DNA of 64,000 nt from Pseudomonas sp. 31-12 (GCF_003151075.1 NZ_CP029482.1:1736001-1800000); one strand, 5' to 3'; shown: positions 1 through 9,269, counted from the stretch's first letter. Made by a program: numbers and translations. The notes: generated by a model not told the origin, from the sequence alone.

Positions 1-1103
1 ACATCCTGACCAACAACCACGTGATCGCCGATGCCGACGAAATTCTGGTTCGTCTCTCCGACCGCAGTGAATTGAAAGCCAAGCTGGTCGGTACCGATCC
101 ACGTTCCGACGTGGCGTTGCTGAAAATCGAAGGCAAGGATCTGCCAGTCCTGAAACTGGGCAAGTCCCAGGACCTGAAGGCTGGCCAGTGGGTCGTAGCG
201 ATCGGTTCGCCGTTCGGTTTCGACCATACCGTGACCCAAGGTATCGTCAGTGCCGTCGGTCGTAGCCTGCCGAACGAAAACTATGTGCCTTTCATCCAGA
301 CCGACGTGCCCATCAATCCGGGTAACTCAGGAGGACCGCTGTTCAACCTGGCCGGTGAAGTGGTCGGGATCAACTCGCAGATCTACACCCGTTCCGGTGG
401 CTTCATGGGCGTATCGTTCGCGATCCCTATCGATGTGGCCATGGACGTTTCCAATCAGTTGAAAAGCGGCGGTAAAGTCAGCCGTGGCTGGTTGGGTGTC
501 GTGATCCAGGAAGTGAACAAGGATCTGGCCGAGTCGTTCGGTCTTGAAAAGCCGGCCGGTGCGCTGGTGGCCCAGATCCAGGAAGACGGCCCGGCTGCCA
601 AAGGTGATCTGCAAGTCGGCGACGTGATCCTGACCATGAACGGTCAACCGATCGTCATGTCTGCCGATCTGCCGCACCTGGTGGGCGCACTGAAAGAAGG
701 CGAGAAGGCCAAACTTGAAGTGATTCGCGACGGCAAGCGCAAGAATGTCGAGCTGACGGTTGGCGCGATTCCTGACGAAGGTAAAGAGCTGGACTCGAAA
801 CTCAAGTCTGGTGTCGAAACCAATAGCAATCGTCTGGGCGTTGCCGTCGCTGATCTGACTGCCGAGCAGAAGAAAACCTACGATCTCAAAGGTGGTGTGG
901 TGATCAAGGAAGTTCAGGACGGTCCTGCATCGCTCATCGGCTTGCAGCCAAATGATGTGATCACTCACCTGAACAACCAGGCAATCAACGACAGCAAGGA
1001 GTTCGCTGAAATCGCCAAGGCACTGCCGAAGAATCGTTCGGTGTCCATGCGGGTTCTGCGTCAAGGTCGTGCCAGCTTCATCACCTTCAAACTGGCTGAA
1101 TAA
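1..1103 (+). CDS. mucD: MucD/DegP-type periplasmic serine protease, 3' part
   Basis: This HtrA-family endoprotease and chaperone degrades misfolded periplasmic proteins and in Pseudomonas damps the AlgU envelope-stress response. The reading frame is already open at the left edge (first full codon at base 3), so the signal peptide and start are missing. The visible part begins at the catalytic His in TNNHV, continues with the Asp in DPRSDVALLKI and the nucleophile Ser in PGNSGGP, and then carries two PDZ domains (roughly residues 155-245 and 265-360 of the visible part). It ends just before a strong hairpin terminator shared with the convergent M48 gene. Family assignment is firm; MucD rather than a DegQ paralogue is inferred from the Pseudomonas background. 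Confidence 0.9.
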   Translation, partial: ILTNNHVIADADEILVRLSDRSELKAKLVGTDPRSDVALLKIEGKDLPVLKLGKSQDLKAGQWVVAIGSPFGFDHTVTQGIVSAVGRSLPNENYVPFIQTDVPINPGNSGGPLFNLAGEVVGINSQIYTRSGGFMGVSFAIPIDVAMDVSNQLKSGGKVSRGWLGVVIQEVNKDLAESFGLEKPAGALVAQIQEDGPAAKGDLQVGDVILTMNGQPIVMSADLPHLVGALKEGEKAKLEVIRDGKRKNVELTVGAIPDEGKELDSKLKSGVETNSNRLGVAVADLTAEQKKTYDLKGGVVIKEVQDGPASLIGLQPNDVITHLNNQAINDSKEFAEIAKALPKNRSVSMRVLRQGRASFITFKLAE

Positions 1104-1125
1104 ACCGGTTGTCGGCTGAATAAGA

Positions 1126-1153
1126 AACCGCCTCGCAAGAGGCGGTTTTTTTG
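1126..1153. terminator. Bidirectional rho-independent terminator
   Basis: An 8-bp GC-rich stem (AACCGCCT/AGGCGGTT) with a short loop is followed by a run of T. It lies between the convergent mucD and M48 peptidase genes, with A residues preceding the stem, so it can serve both strands. Confidence 0.85.
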
Positions 1154-1182
1154 TGTCTGCGGTTTGTGTTCCGCAAGCAGGG

Positions 1183-2616
1183 TCAGCCCATCATGTCCTT
1201 GACCATGCGCTCCTGCTCCATCAGCTCACGCTGGCGGGCGTCGATACGCGATGACAGCGGGAAGTTGGTGCCGGCCTTGCGCTTGGCGAAGTCCAGTTGC
1301 TGAATGGCCTGACGATAGTCGCCAACCAGGGCGAAGTACTCCGCGCGAGCCTGATGCAGGCCGATAATGTTGCCCGACAGACCGCGCGTCTCTGCAACCT
1401 GGTACCACACGTCCGGATCGTCCGGGCGCGACTTGAGCAATGCTTCGAGCGCCTTCTCGGCATCGGCGGCGCGGTTCTGTTTGAGCAACAGATCGACACG
1501 CACCTGATTCAGCGGATAGTTGCCAGGGTACTGGGTCAGCATCCGGTCAACCCGCGTTTGAGCATCAGGCAGACGATTGTTGGTGATGTCCAGATCGACC
1601 TGCGCCAGGTTGTAGATGATCTCGTTCGGTGATTTGGCCAGCAGCAACTTGAGGTTCTCACGCGCTTCATTCAACTGGCCGCCCTTGATCTGGGCGATCG
1701 CCAGGCCATACCGAGCGACGTCGCTTTTCGGGTTCTCGTCGAGTTGCGCGCGGAAACGCTTGGCACCCAGGCCCGGGGTTTCTTCATAGACCAGCTGAAC
1801 GCGTGCGCGAATCAGCTGATAGCGCATGGTGTCTTCGATGCCGCCCTGTTTCGCCTGTTCGGCGCGGTTGCGGGTGTCGGCGATCCGCGATTCGGTTACC
1901 GGGTGAGTCAGCAGGAACTCCGGCGGCTTGGCGTCGAAGCGGTATTGGCGCATCAGCCGCTCGAACATGGTCGGCATCGAACGCGGGTCGTAACCGGCCT
2001 TTTCCAGATTGAGGATGCCGATGCGGTCGGCTTCCTGTTCGTTCTGGCGCGAGAATCGTCGTTGTTCCTGAATCGCCGCCGCCTGAGTGCCGGCAATCGC
2101 CGCGATCCCGGCGTCGCCGGCTCCGGCAGCCGCAATGACGATCCCGGCCAGCAGTGCAGCCATCATCGGCACTTGCATGCGCTGTTGGGCTTCGACACCT
2201 CGGGCAAAGTGGCGTTGCGACAAGTGAGCCAATTCGTGCGCCAGAACGGAGGCGTATTCGCCCTCGGTCTGCGCGTTGAGAAACAGACCGCCGTTGACCC
2301 CGACAATCCCACCCGGCGCCGCAAAGGCGTTGAGCTGCGGGCTGTTGATCAGGATGAACTCCAAGCGCCGGTCATTGACCTGGCTGGTTTCCACCAGTCG
2401 GTAAACGCTGGATTCGACGTAATCCTTGAGCTGCGGATCGTTGAGTTGCGAGACCTGACTGCGCAATAGCGCTAACCATGCACGGCCCAACTGGTATTCC
2501 TGTTGCGGCGAGACAATGGCAGAACTGGCGTCGCCGAGTGACGGCAGGTCGTCGGCGAAGCCCGGTGAGGCGAGCAGGCAAGCGAGCGTCAGCAGGGTAG
2601 GGCGCAAAAAAGTCAT
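1183..2616 (-). CDS. Periplasmic M48 metalloprotease with TPR repeats (BepA/YfgC-like)
   Basis: A 477-residue secreted zinc protease of the BepA/YfgC type, which monitors outer-membrane protein assembly (LptD, BamA) and cleaves stalled substrates. It has an N-terminal signal peptide ending near SPGFA, an M48 catalytic domain with HEXXH in VLAHELAHLSQRH and the downstream glutamate in NEQEADRIG, then a C-terminal TPR region (about residues 270-470). The ATG at 2616 is preferred over an upstream TTG at 2637 because AAGG lies 8 bases before it and the signal peptide then starts cleanly. Its company with mucD and bamC fits envelope quality control. The exact orthologue (BepA versus LoiP-type) is inferred. 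Confidence 0.88.
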   Translation of the reverse strand: MTFLRPTLLTLACLLASPGFADDLPSLGDASSAIVSPQQEYQLGRAWLALLRSQVSQLNDPQLKDYVESSVYRLVETSQVNDRRLEFILINSPQLNAFAAPGGIVGVNGGLFLNAQTEGEYASVLAHELAHLSQRHFARGVEAQQRMQVPMMAALLAGIVIAAAGAGDAGIAAIAGTQAAAIQEQRRFSRQNEQEADRIGILNLEKAGYDPRSMPTMFERLMRQYRFDAKPPEFLLTHPVTESRIADTRNRAEQAKQGGIEDTMRYQLIRARVQLVYEETPGLGAKRFRAQLDENPKSDVARYGLAIAQIKGGQLNEARENLKLLLAKSPNEIIYNLAQVDLDITNNRLPDAQTRVDRMLTQYPGNYPLNQVRVDLLLKQNRAADAEKALEALLKSRPDDPDVWYQVAETRGLSGNIIGLHQARAEYFALVGDYRQAIQQLDFAKRKAGTNFPLSSRIDARQRELMEQERMVKDMMG

Positions 2617-2714
2617 GCACAAAGCCTTAGTCGACAAAGACCTTACTGTAGCCGGACACTTGGCTTGGGACCAGATATTCTAGGCAACTCCATCCCCTGA
2701 CCCGGAGCGCTGTA

Positions 2715-2954
2715 ATGACCGACGCTGTAACCCATGACGCCGAACTGGATGCCAGTGGCCTGAATTGCCCATTGCCGTTGCTCAAAGCCAAGCTGGAGCT
2801 CAATCGATTGGCCAGTGGCGCGGTGCTCAAGGTGATCGCCACCGATGCGGGCTCCCAGCGCGACTTTCGCACCTTTGCCCGATTAGCCGGTCATACGCTG
2901 CTTCGCGAAGAAGATGAGGCGGGTGTTTACCGCTACTGGTTGAAAAAAGCCTGA
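2715..2954 (+). CDS. TusA/SirA/YedF-family sulfur carrier-like protein
   Basis: A 79-residue protein of the TusA fold. The signature CPLPLLKAK sits at residues 23-31, with the conserved cysteine that carries persulfide sulfur in TusA and its relatives. Family members feed sulfur to tRNA thiolation, molybdenum cofactor or other acceptors; which role applies here is not visible. It is divergent from the M48 gene and lies 31 bases upstream of the PerM-like permease, so the two are probably co-transcribed. Full family length, no anomalies. Confidence 0.85.
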   Translation: MTDAVTHDAELDASGLNCPLPLLKAKLELNRLASGAVLKVIATDAGSQRDFRTFARLAGHTLLREEDEAGVYRYWLKKA

Positions 2955-2985
2955 AACCTGCTGCGTTCATTTCTAAGGATTATTG

Positions 2986-4056
2986 ATGTTCAAGGTGTTA
3001 CGCGACTGGATTCAGCGCTACTTTTCCGATGAAGAAGCCGTGGTGCTGGCCGTGCTGTTGTTTCTGGCCTTTACCGCCGTGCTCACGTTGGGTGGCATGC
3101 TCGCACCGGTGCTCGCGGGGATGGTGCTGGCGTACCTGATGCAAGGCCTGGTCGTGACCCTCGAACGCCTGCGCATGCCGGGCGGGGTGGCAGTGGGGCT
3201 GGTCTTCGCCTTGTTCATGGGCGTTTTGCTGGTGTTTATCATTGTCGTAGTGCCGTTGCTCTGGCATCAGTTGATCACGCTGTTCAATGAACTGCCCGGT
3301 ATGCTCGCCAAGTGGCAATCGCTGTTGTTGCTGCTGCCTGAGCGTTACCCGCATCTGGTCTCGGACGAGCAGGTGTTGCAGGCCATCGAAGTGGCACGCG
3401 GCGAGATCGGCAAGTTCGGTCAATGGGCGCTGACGTTTTCGCTGTCGAGCCTGCCGTTGCTGGTGAACATCATGATTTACCTCGTCCTTGTACCGATCCT
3501 GGTGTTCTTCTTCCTCAAGGACCGGGAAATGATCGGCCAGTGGGTGCGCGGTTATCTGCCGCGTGAGCGGGCGCTGATTACCCGTGTTGCCCACGAGATG
3601 AACCGGCAGATTGCCAACTACATTCGCGGCAAGGTCATCGAGATTTTCATCTGCGGTGGTGTGACGTACATCGGTTTCGTCGTCCTGGGGCTCAACTACG
3701 CAGCGCTGCTGGCATTGTTGGTGGGGGTGTCGGTGGTGGTCCCGTATGTCGGGGCGGTCGTGGTGACCGTGCCGGTCCTGCTGATTGCGCTGTTTCAGTG
3801 GGGCTGGAGCGATCAGTTCATTTACTTGATGGCGGTCTACGGGATTATCCAGACGCTGGACGGTAACGTGCTGGTGCCGCTGCTGTTTTCGGAAGCGGTG
3901 AATTTGCACCCGGTGGCAATTATTTGCGCGGTGCTGTTGTTTGGCGGGTTGTGGGGATTTTGGGGAGTCTTCTTTGCGATTCCGCTGGCGACGCTGTTCA
4001 AGGCGGTGCTGGATGCCTGGCCGCGGAAGGAGCCGGTGGTGGCGCCGCTGCTTTAA
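2986..4056 (+). CDS. AI-2E family (PerM/TqsA-like) transporter
   Basis: A 356-residue polytopic inner-membrane protein of the AI-2E exporter/PerM family. Paired hydrophobic hairpins lie at about residues 20-75, then a soluble stretch, then 150-180 and a C-terminal block of several helices (210-335) containing the family pattern around YGIIQTLDGNVLVPLLF. Members export autoinducer-2 or act as Na+/H+ antiporters, and the substrate cannot be read from sequence. An ATG preceded by AAGGATTATT is used; the TTG one codon upstream is less likely. A TusA-like gene precedes it. Confidence 0.85.
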   Translation: MFKVLRDWIQRYFSDEEAVVLAVLLFLAFTAVLTLGGMLAPVLAGMVLAYLMQGLVVTLERLRMPGGVAVGLVFALFMGVLLVFIIVVVPLLWHQLITLFNELPGMLAKWQSLLLLLPERYPHLVSDEQVLQAIEVARGEIGKFGQWALTFSLSSLPLLVNIMIYLVLVPILVFFFLKDREMIGQWVRGYLPRERALITRVAHEMNRQIANYIRGKVIEIFICGGVTYIGFVVLGLNYAALLALLVGVSVVVPYVGAVVVTVPVLLIALFQWGWSDQFIYLMAVYGIIQTLDGNVLVPLLFSEAVNLHPVAIICAVLLFGGLWGFWGVFFAIPLATLFKAVLDAWPRKEPVVAPLL

Positions 4057-4090
4057 CGGTCAACCGGGATGAGGTGGTGAGGCAGATGGC

Positions 4091-4177
4091 CTCATCCCGA
4101 GCAGGCTCGGTCCCACTTTAGACCGCGTCAGTCTCGCCACCTCGGTCAACTGTGGGAGCGAGCCTGCTCGCGATGGC
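4091..4177. repeat. REP element pair (inverted)
   Basis: Two inverted copies of the Pseudomonas REP sequence, GTGGGAGCGAGCCTGCTCGCGATGG on the plus strand at 4152-4176 and a diverged copy on the minus strand at 4091-4117, lie between the convergent PerM-like and bcp genes. Such doublets (REPINs) are non-autonomous repeats that sit in intergenic spaces and often act as transcript ends. Confidence 0.8.
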
Positions 4178-4198
4178 GTTAGAACAGGCGCCAAATAA

Positions 4199-4672
4199 TC
4201 AGCCCTTGTTCAGCGCCTGTGCCGCCGCCAACACCGCATCCACATGCCCCGGCACTTTCACGCCGCGCCATTCCTGACGCAGCACGCCGTCCTTATCAAT
4301 CAGGAATGTGCTGCGATCAACGCCCATGTATTCCTTGCCATACAGCTTCTTCAGCTTGATCACATCAAACAACTGGCACAGCGCTTCTTCCTTGTCGCTG
4401 ATCAGCTCGAAGGTGAACGCTTGCTTGGCCTTGAAGTTCTCGTGGGATTTGAGGCTGTCGCGCGAAACGCCGAAGACTTCGGTGTTAGCCGCTTTAAAGG
4501 CATCAAGCTGATCGCGAAAGCCCTGGCCCTGAGTGGTGCAGCCCGGTGTGCTGTCCTTCGGATAGAAATAGATCACCACTTGCTTGCCTTTAAGGCCCGC
4601 GAGGCTGACGGTCTGTCCATTGGTGGCGGGTGCTTCGAAGTCGGTAACCGGTTGGTCGATGGCAACGGCCAT
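4199..4672 (-). CDS. bcp: Thioredoxin-dependent peroxiredoxin (Bcp/PrxQ)
   Basis: A 157-residue peroxiredoxin that reduces hydrogen peroxide and organic hydroperoxides in the cytoplasm. The peroxidatic Cys45 lies in STPGCTTQ, with the active-site Thr42 and Pro43 before it. E. coli Bcp has a resolving cysteine at position 50; here residue 50 is Gln. The only other cysteine is Cys99 (EALCQ), so the enzyme works either as a 1-Cys peroxiredoxin or through Cys99. An AAGGAAG site precedes the ATG. It lies 10 bases downstream of the GcvR-like gene, and the gcvR-bcp order is usual in pseudomonads. Confidence 0.92.
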   Translation of the reverse strand: MAVAIDQPVTDFEAPATNGQTVSLAGLKGKQVVIYFYPKDSTPGCTTQGQGFRDQLDAFKAANTEVFGVSRDSLKSHENFKAKQAFTFELISDKEEALCQLFDVIKLKKLYGKEYMGVDRSTFLIDKDGVLRQEWRGVKVPGHVDAVLAAAQALNKG

Positions 4673-4682
4673 GAAAGCTTCC

Positions 4683-5243
4683 TTACATTGGGTTTTGTGG
4701 GCGCCACGGTTCGATCAGTGCGTCCAGGTTCAGCGCGTCGGCGAAATCCAGGAACTGATCGCGCAGCCAGCTGATCTGCACGCCGGCCGGCAAGGTCACG
4801 GTAAACGTGGCGTTGAGCATGGTGCCGCCGGTTTGCGGCGCCTGATACGTGTCGCAGGTCAGGTTTTCCAGCTCGACGTTGTGGTCCATGAAGAACTGGC
4901 ACAGCTCGTTGATGATGTCCGAGCGATAGGCCGAGCTGACATAAGCGACATAAGGCAAGGCCTGGGGACGATTCTCCAGCGCCGCGCTGCGCACCACATT
5001 TACGGTGAATGCGTGCTTCTTGGCGAGGCCCGAGAGGCTGCCTTCCAGGCGTGCCAGGGCGTCCCAGCTGCCAGAGATCTCGAGGATCAGCGCGCTGCAC
5101 TCGCCATGACGGGTCAGGCGGGAAGTGACCACGGCGCAGCGGTTTTCATGGCTGGCGCGGCACAGGACGTTAGTCAGCTCCATGGGGTTGGCGCCGAGGG
5201 CACTGATGACAAGGAATTGTTCGCGAACTGTGGGGGTGGACAT
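4683..5243 (-). CDS. gcvR: GcvR-like glycine cleavage regulator (two ACT domains)
   Basis: A 186-residue protein with two tandem ACT folds (about residues 8-85 and 95-170), matching the glycine cleavage system transcriptional repressor family. GcvR has no DNA-binding domain; in enterics it acts by binding GcvA when glycine is low. Its place divergent from dapA and upstream of bcp is the conserved Pseudomonas order. AGGAATGCTGC precedes the ATG. Direct control of gcv genes in this organism is inferred, since no gcv operon is in view. Confidence 0.85.
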   Translation of the reverse strand: MSTPTVREQFLVISALGANPMELTNVLCRASHENRCAVVTSRLTRHGECSALILEISGSWDALARLEGSLSGLAKKHAFTVNVVRSAALENRPQALPYVAYVSSAYRSDIINELCQFFMDHNVELENLTCDTYQAPQTGGTMLNATFTVTLPAGVQISWLRDQFLDFADALNLDALIEPWRPQNPM

Positions 5244-5571
5244 GCAGCATTCCTAAAGCGATGAGCGGTCGATACTTTTACGGGCTTTTACTACCGGGGG
5301 CGAGCCTGCGGATGCGAATTCAGAAAACCCGGGCCGAAGGTTGCAACGTGCTCCATCAAGGCAGGAGCGAGGGGTGGCAACGCTGGATCGGGGCTTGTGA
5401 TGCCGAAAATGGAGGCTGAAACCCGGCGTACGAGCTTGTCAGTACCGATCAAAGTCTGAAGGGTAGCGAAAAGCAGCGCCAAGGGGAATGGCAGCAGCGC
5501 AGTACTTTGCTTGTACAAGCATCTTGGCGCCAGTACCATTACCGCTCTCTTTTTCCGGCAGGAGCGGTTGC
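5244..5571. other. Divergent gcvR/dapA intergenic region
   Basis: These 328 bases hold the promoters of both divergent genes, although I cannot assign convincing -35/-10 boxes. A perfect 12-bp palindrome, GCTTGTACAAGC, lies at 5509-5520, about 50 bases before the dapA start, and could be an operator. Open frames across this region have poor coding character and are not called. Confidence 0.5.
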
Positions 5572-6450
5572 ATGATTGCGGGCAGTATGGTGGCACTGGT
5601 CACACCCATGGATGCACAAGGTCGTCTCGACTGGGACAGCCTGAGCAAACTGGTGGACTTTCACCTGCAGAACGGCACCCACGCGATCGTGGCGGTCGGC
5701 ACTACAGGTGAATCGGCCACCCTCGACGTGAACGAGCACATCGAAGTGATTCGTTACGTGGTGAAGCAGGTGGCAGGGCGCATTCCGGTGATCGCCGGGA
5801 CCGGCGCCAACTCGACGCGCGAAGCCATCGAGCTGACCACCAACGCGAAGACCGCCGGCGCCGATGCTTGCCTGCTGGTCACGCCGTACTACAACAAGCC
5901 GACGCAGGAAGGCTTGTACCAGCACTTCAAGGCCATCGCCGAAGCCGTCGACATCCCGCAGATTCTTTATAACGTGCCCGGCCGCACGGCGTGCGACATG
6001 CTGGCTGAAACCGTGATCCGCCTGTCGACCGTGAAAAACATCATCGGCATCAAGGAAGCCACCGGCGACCTGACCCGTGCCAAGGCCATCATCGACGGCG
6101 TGAGCAAAGACTTCCTGGTGATCTCGGGTGACGACGCCACTGCAGTCGAGCTGATCCTGCTCGGCGGCAAGGGCAACATCTCTGTGACCGCCAACGTTGC
6201 TCCGCGTGAAATGAGTGACCTTTGCAACGCGGCCCTGAAAGGTGACGCCGTCACGGCCCGAGCGATTCACGAAAAGCTGATGCCGCTCAATAAAACCCTG
6301 TTTATCGAATCCAACCCTATCCCCGTGAAATGGGCACTGCATGAAATGGGCTTGATGCCGGACGGTATCCGTCTGCCGCTCACCTGGCTCAGCGCTGCCT
6401 GTCACGAACCGCTGCGGCAGGCCATGCGCCAGTCCGGCGTACTGGTTTAA
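5572..6450 (+). CDS. dapA: 4-hydroxy-tetrahydrodipicolinate synthase
   Basis: A 292-residue DapA that condenses pyruvate with aspartate semialdehyde, the first committed step of lysine and diaminopimelate synthesis. The TIM-barrel enzyme shows GTTGES near residue 43, the conserved tyrosine in LYNVPGRT and the Schiff-base lysine in GIKEATGD. The start at [13 protein letters not shown] is chosen because AGGAG lies 7 bases upstream and the length then matches the family; an upstream in-frame start would add 28 unconserved residues. bamC follows after 17 bases, so the two share a transcript. Confidence 0.96.
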   Translation: MIAGSMVALVTPMDAQGRLDWDSLSKLVDFHLQNGTHAIVAVGTTGESATLDVNEHIEVIRYVVKQVAGRIPVIAGTGANSTREAIELTTNAKTAGADACLLVTPYYNKPTQEGLYQHFKAIAEAVDIPQILYNVPGRTACDMLAETVIRLSTVKNIIGIKEATGDLTRAKAIIDGVSKDFLVISGDDATAVELILLGGKGNISVTANVAPREMSDLCNAALKGDAVTARAIHEKLMPLNKTLFIESNPIPVKWALHEMGLMPDGIRLPLTWLSAACHEPLRQAMRQSGVLV

Positions 6451-6467
6451 TTGAGGAAGCACTACGC

Positions 6468-7583
6468 ATGAAGCGATTGGCCGGACTTTCCGCACTTGCC
6501 TTGATTATCTCCAGCACCAGTGGCTGCGGATGGGTCTGGGGCCCGGAAGGTTATTTCCGTGACCGTGGTAGCGATTACCTGGAAGCGCAACAGACTGCAC
6601 CTATGCAATTGCCACCGGACGTCAGCACTTCAAAGCGTCTGGATCCGTTGCTGCCGATCCCGCGCAACGTGGCCGATGACTCCGCGAAGGGCGAGTACAT
6701 CGTGCCGCGTCCGCAGCCGTTGACGGCTGGGGCCGACGCCAGCGCCTACTCCCTGCAGAAGACCGGTGATTCGCGCTGGATCGTCGCCCAGAACCCACCG
6801 GCCGAAGTCTGGCCAGTGGCTGTGCAGTTCTTTCAGGACAACGGTTTCCGTCTGGACGACCAGAAGCCGCAGACCGGCGAATTCACCACCACCTGGCAGC
6901 ATTCCGACGAACTGTCGGCCGCGATGGCCAAGCGCCTGAGCGCCGCCGGTGTCAGCACCGACAGCGAAACCCGCGTTCGGGTGCGTATCGAGCCGGGCGT
7001 GCAGCGCAACACCAGTGAAGTCTACGTGGTCAGTGCCGAGCGTCCTGCCGGTAGCACCGCCGACGTGGCCTTCACCAACCGTTCGGTCAACACTGGCCTG
7101 GACGCGGCACTGGTCGACGACATGCTCGCAAGCATGAGCCGCATCTCGGAGAAGGGCGGTTCGGTCTCCATGCTGGCTTCGCGTGATTTTGATACGCCAA
7201 GTCGCGTCAGCCTGAGCGAAGACGGCAGCGGCAACCCGGTTCTGAACGTCGGCAACGACCTGGATCGTGCTTGGTCGAGCGTCGGTCGTGCGCTGGAGCA
7301 GGGCGAATGGCGCGTTGAAGACATCAACCGCAGCCTGGGCCTGTACTACATCAACCTCTCCGAAAAAGCCGAGAAGAAAGACGAGAAGCCTGGCTTCTTC
7401 AGCAGCCTGTTCGGCAGCGCGCCGAGCAAGGAAGAAGTTGAAGCCCGTGCCGAGCGTTATCAGGTTCGCCTGAGCAAGGTTGGCGAGAACGTTCAGGTCA
7501 CCGTCGAGAAAAACATCAACACCGTGGCGCCAGCAGAAGTGGCGCGCAAAGTGTTGAGCGTGATTCAGGACAACTTGGGCTGA
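6468..7583 (+). CDS. bamC: Outer membrane assembly lipoprotein BamC
   Basis: A 371-residue lipoprotein of the beta-barrel assembly machine. The signal peptide ends in a lipobox (SSTSGC), so Cys20 is acylated, and the unstructured N-terminal segment typical of BamC (about residues 21-90, including VPRPQPL) binds BamD. Two helix-grip domains follow (about 100-215 and 225-370), joined by a charged linker. dapA-bamC is the conserved gene order in gammaproteobacteria. GAGGAAGC precedes the ATG. Confidence 0.93.
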   Translation: MKRLAGLSALALIISSTSGCGWVWGPEGYFRDRGSDYLEAQQTAPMQLPPDVSTSKRLDPLLPIPRNVADDSAKGEYIVPRPQPLTAGADASAYSLQKTGDSRWIVAQNPPAEVWPVAVQFFQDNGFRLDDQKPQTGEFTTTWQHSDELSAAMAKRLSAAGVSTDSETRVRVRIEPGVQRNTSEVYVVSAERPAGSTADVAFTNRSVNTGLDAALVDDMLASMSRISEKGGSVSMLASRDFDTPSRVSLSEDGSGNPVLNVGNDLDRAWSSVGRALEQGEWRVEDINRSLGLYYINLSEKAEKKDEKPGFFSSLFGSAPSKEEVEARAERYQVRLSKVGENVQVTVEKNINTVAPAEVARKVLSVIQDNLG

Positions 7584-7587
7584 TCAC

Positions 7588-8346
7588 ATGCGTTTTGCCG
7601 TTCTCGGCAGCGGTAGCCAAGGGAACGGCACGCTGATAACCAGCGCTGACACGTATGTACTGGTGGATTGTGGTTTCTCCCTGCGGGAAACCGAAAAACG
7701 CCTGCTGCGCCTGGGTGTGAACCCTGCGCAGTTGAGCGCGATACTCGTGACCCACGAACATGCCGACCACGTGCATGGCGTGGGTTTGCTGTCTCGGCGC
7801 TACAATCTGCCTGTCTACCTCAGTCGCGGGACCCTGCGCGGGATGCGCAAACCGATTGAACCGGCTGGCTTTCTGGCTGGCGGTGAGCAATTGCAGATCG
7901 GCGCACTGAGCATCGGCGTCATTGCCGTGGCCCACGATGCACAGGAACCGACGCAATATGTGTTCAGCGACGGTGAGCGGCGCTTCGGCCTGCTGACTGA
8001 CCTGGGCTCCTATTGCAACAAGGTGCTGGACGGCTATCGGGACCTCGATGCATTGATGATCGAGTCCAACCATTGCCGTGACATGCTGGCTCGCGGTCAC
8101 TACCCGTACTTCCTGAAGCAGCGGGTGGGCGGTGAACTGGGACATTTGAACAACCACCAGGCGGCATTCCTGGTGTCTGAGTTGGGCTGGCAAGGCCTGC
8201 AACACCTGGTCCTGGCCCATCTGAGCAGCAAGAACAACCTGCCGCAGCTGGCCCGGCAATGTTTTGTCGACACCCTCGGGTGCGACCCGGACTGGCTGCA
8301 ACTGGCCGATCAAGATTCAGGGCTCGACTGGCGACACATCGCCTAG
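7588..8346 (+). CDS. Metallo-beta-lactamase-fold hydrolase
   Basis: A 252-residue cytoplasmic MBL-fold protein with the zinc motif HEHADHVHG near residue 56 and further ligands in VAHDAQEP, the ESNHC stretch and VLAHLSSKN. The pattern resembles the YycJ/PhnP-like group of exonucleases and phosphodiesterases rather than beta-lactamases. It starts 4 bases after the bamC stop and is followed by purC, so it is part of the dapA-bamC-purC operon. The true substrate is unknown; a nucleic acid role is only a guess from relatives. Confidence 0.85.
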   Translation: MRFAVLGSGSQGNGTLITSADTYVLVDCGFSLRETEKRLLRLGVNPAQLSAILVTHEHADHVHGVGLLSRRYNLPVYLSRGTLRGMRKPIEPAGFLAGGEQLQIGALSIGVIAVAHDAQEPTQYVFSDGERRFGLLTDLGSYCNKVLDGYRDLDALMIESNHCRDMLARGHYPYFLKQRVGGELGHLNNHQAAFLVSELGWQGLQHLVLAHLSSKNNLPQLARQCFVDTLGCDPDWLQLADQDSGLDWRHIA

Positions 8347-8374
8347 CCCACCTACTTAGCAAGCGGAGCCCATC

Positions 8375-9088
8375 ATGGAAAAACGTGAAGAACTCTACCG
8401 CGGCAAAGCCAAATCGGTTTTCAAGACCGACGACGCTGACCGCTTGATCCTGCTGTTTCGCAACGACACCTCGGCGTTCGACGGCAAGCGCATCGAGCAG
8501 CTCGACCGCAAAGGCATGGTGAACAACAAGTTCAACGCCTTCATCATGCAGAAACTCGAAGCCGCCGGCGTGCCGACCCAATTCGACAAACTGCTGGGCG
8601 ACAACGAATGCCTGGTGAAAAAACTCGACATGATCCCGGTCGAGTGCGTCGTGCGTAACTACGCCGCCGGCAGCCTGGTCAAGCGCCTGGGCGTCGAAGA
8701 AGGCATGAAGCTCAACCCTTACACCTTCGAACTGTTCCTGAAGGACGATGCCAAGGGCGATCCGTTCATCAACGAATCCCACGTCGTGGCCTTCGGTTGG
8801 GGCACCGCCGAGCAACTGGTTCGCATGAAGGAACTGTCGCTCAAGGTCAACGAAGTCCTGAGTAAACTGTTCGACGACGCCGGCCTGCTGCTGGTCGACT
8901 TCAAACTCGAATTCGGCGTCTTCTCCGACGGCTCCATCGTTCTGGGCGACGAATTCAGCCCGGACGGCTGCCGCCTGTGGGACAAGGCCACCGGCAAGAA
9001 AATGGACAAGGACCGCTTCCGTCAGGGGCTCGGTGACGTCATCGAAGCCTACGAAGAAGTCGCCAATCGTCTGGGCGTACCGCTTTAA
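8375..9088 (+). CDS. purC: Phosphoribosylaminoimidazole-succinocarboxamide synthase
   Basis: A 237-residue SAICAR synthetase, which joins aspartate to CAIR using ATP in de novo purine synthesis. It shows the N-terminal [11 protein letters not shown] nucleotide-binding strand, the conserved [13 protein letters not shown] block, and [11 protein letters not shown] followed by [12 protein letters not shown]. The length matches bacterial PurC exactly. It is the last gene of the dapA-bamC-MBL-purC run and is followed by the tRNA-Ser gene. Confidence 0.97.
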   Translation: MEKREELYRGKAKSVFKTDDADRLILLFRNDTSAFDGKRIEQLDRKGMVNNKFNAFIMQKLEAAGVPTQFDKLLGDNECLVKKLDMIPVECVVRNYAAGSLVKRLGVEEGMKLNPYTFELFLKDDAKGDPFINESHVVAFGWGTAEQLVRMKELSLKVNEVLSKLFDDAGLLLVDFKLEFGVFSDGSIVLGDEFSPDGCRLWDKATGKKMDKDRFRQGLGDVIEAYEEVANRLGVPL

Positions 9089-9132
9089 CCGACGCAAGCA
9101 TCTGAAAGCACGGAAAAATTTCGCTTAGGGGG

Positions 9133-9161
9133 TTCGCTTCCGGCGAAAGTGTTGTTATGAT
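9133..9161 (+). promoter_or_regulatory. Likely promoter of tRNA-Ser
   Basis: A TATGAT -10 box (9156-9161) lies 17 bases downstream of a weak -35 box, TTCGCT (9133-9138). The GC-rich discriminator GCGCGCC that follows is typical of stringently controlled stable-RNA promoters. The mature tRNA begins 10 bases after the -10 box. Confidence 0.55.
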
Positions 9162-9171
9162 GCGCGCCGTT

Positions 9172-9261
9172 GGAGAGATGCCAGAGTGGCCGAATGGGAC
9201 GGATTCGAAATCCGTTGTACCTTCACCGGTACCTAGGGTTCGAATCCCTATCTCTCCGCCA
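9172..9261 (+). tRNA. tRNA-Ser (anticodon CGA)
   Basis: A 90-base class II tRNA with encoded CCA. The acceptor stem GGAGAGA pairs with TCTCTCC, the anticodon stem ACGGA/TCCGT encloses the loop TTCGAAA with anticodon CGA (reads UCG), a long variable arm follows, and the T-loop GGTTCGAATCC is canonical. The accessory islet begins just downstream. Confidence 0.97.
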
Positions 9262-9269
9262 TTACATAG

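Noticed and set aside
5291..5648. Minus-strand ORFs upstream of dapA
   Set aside because: Poor composition, no conserved motif and overlap with the dapA start region.
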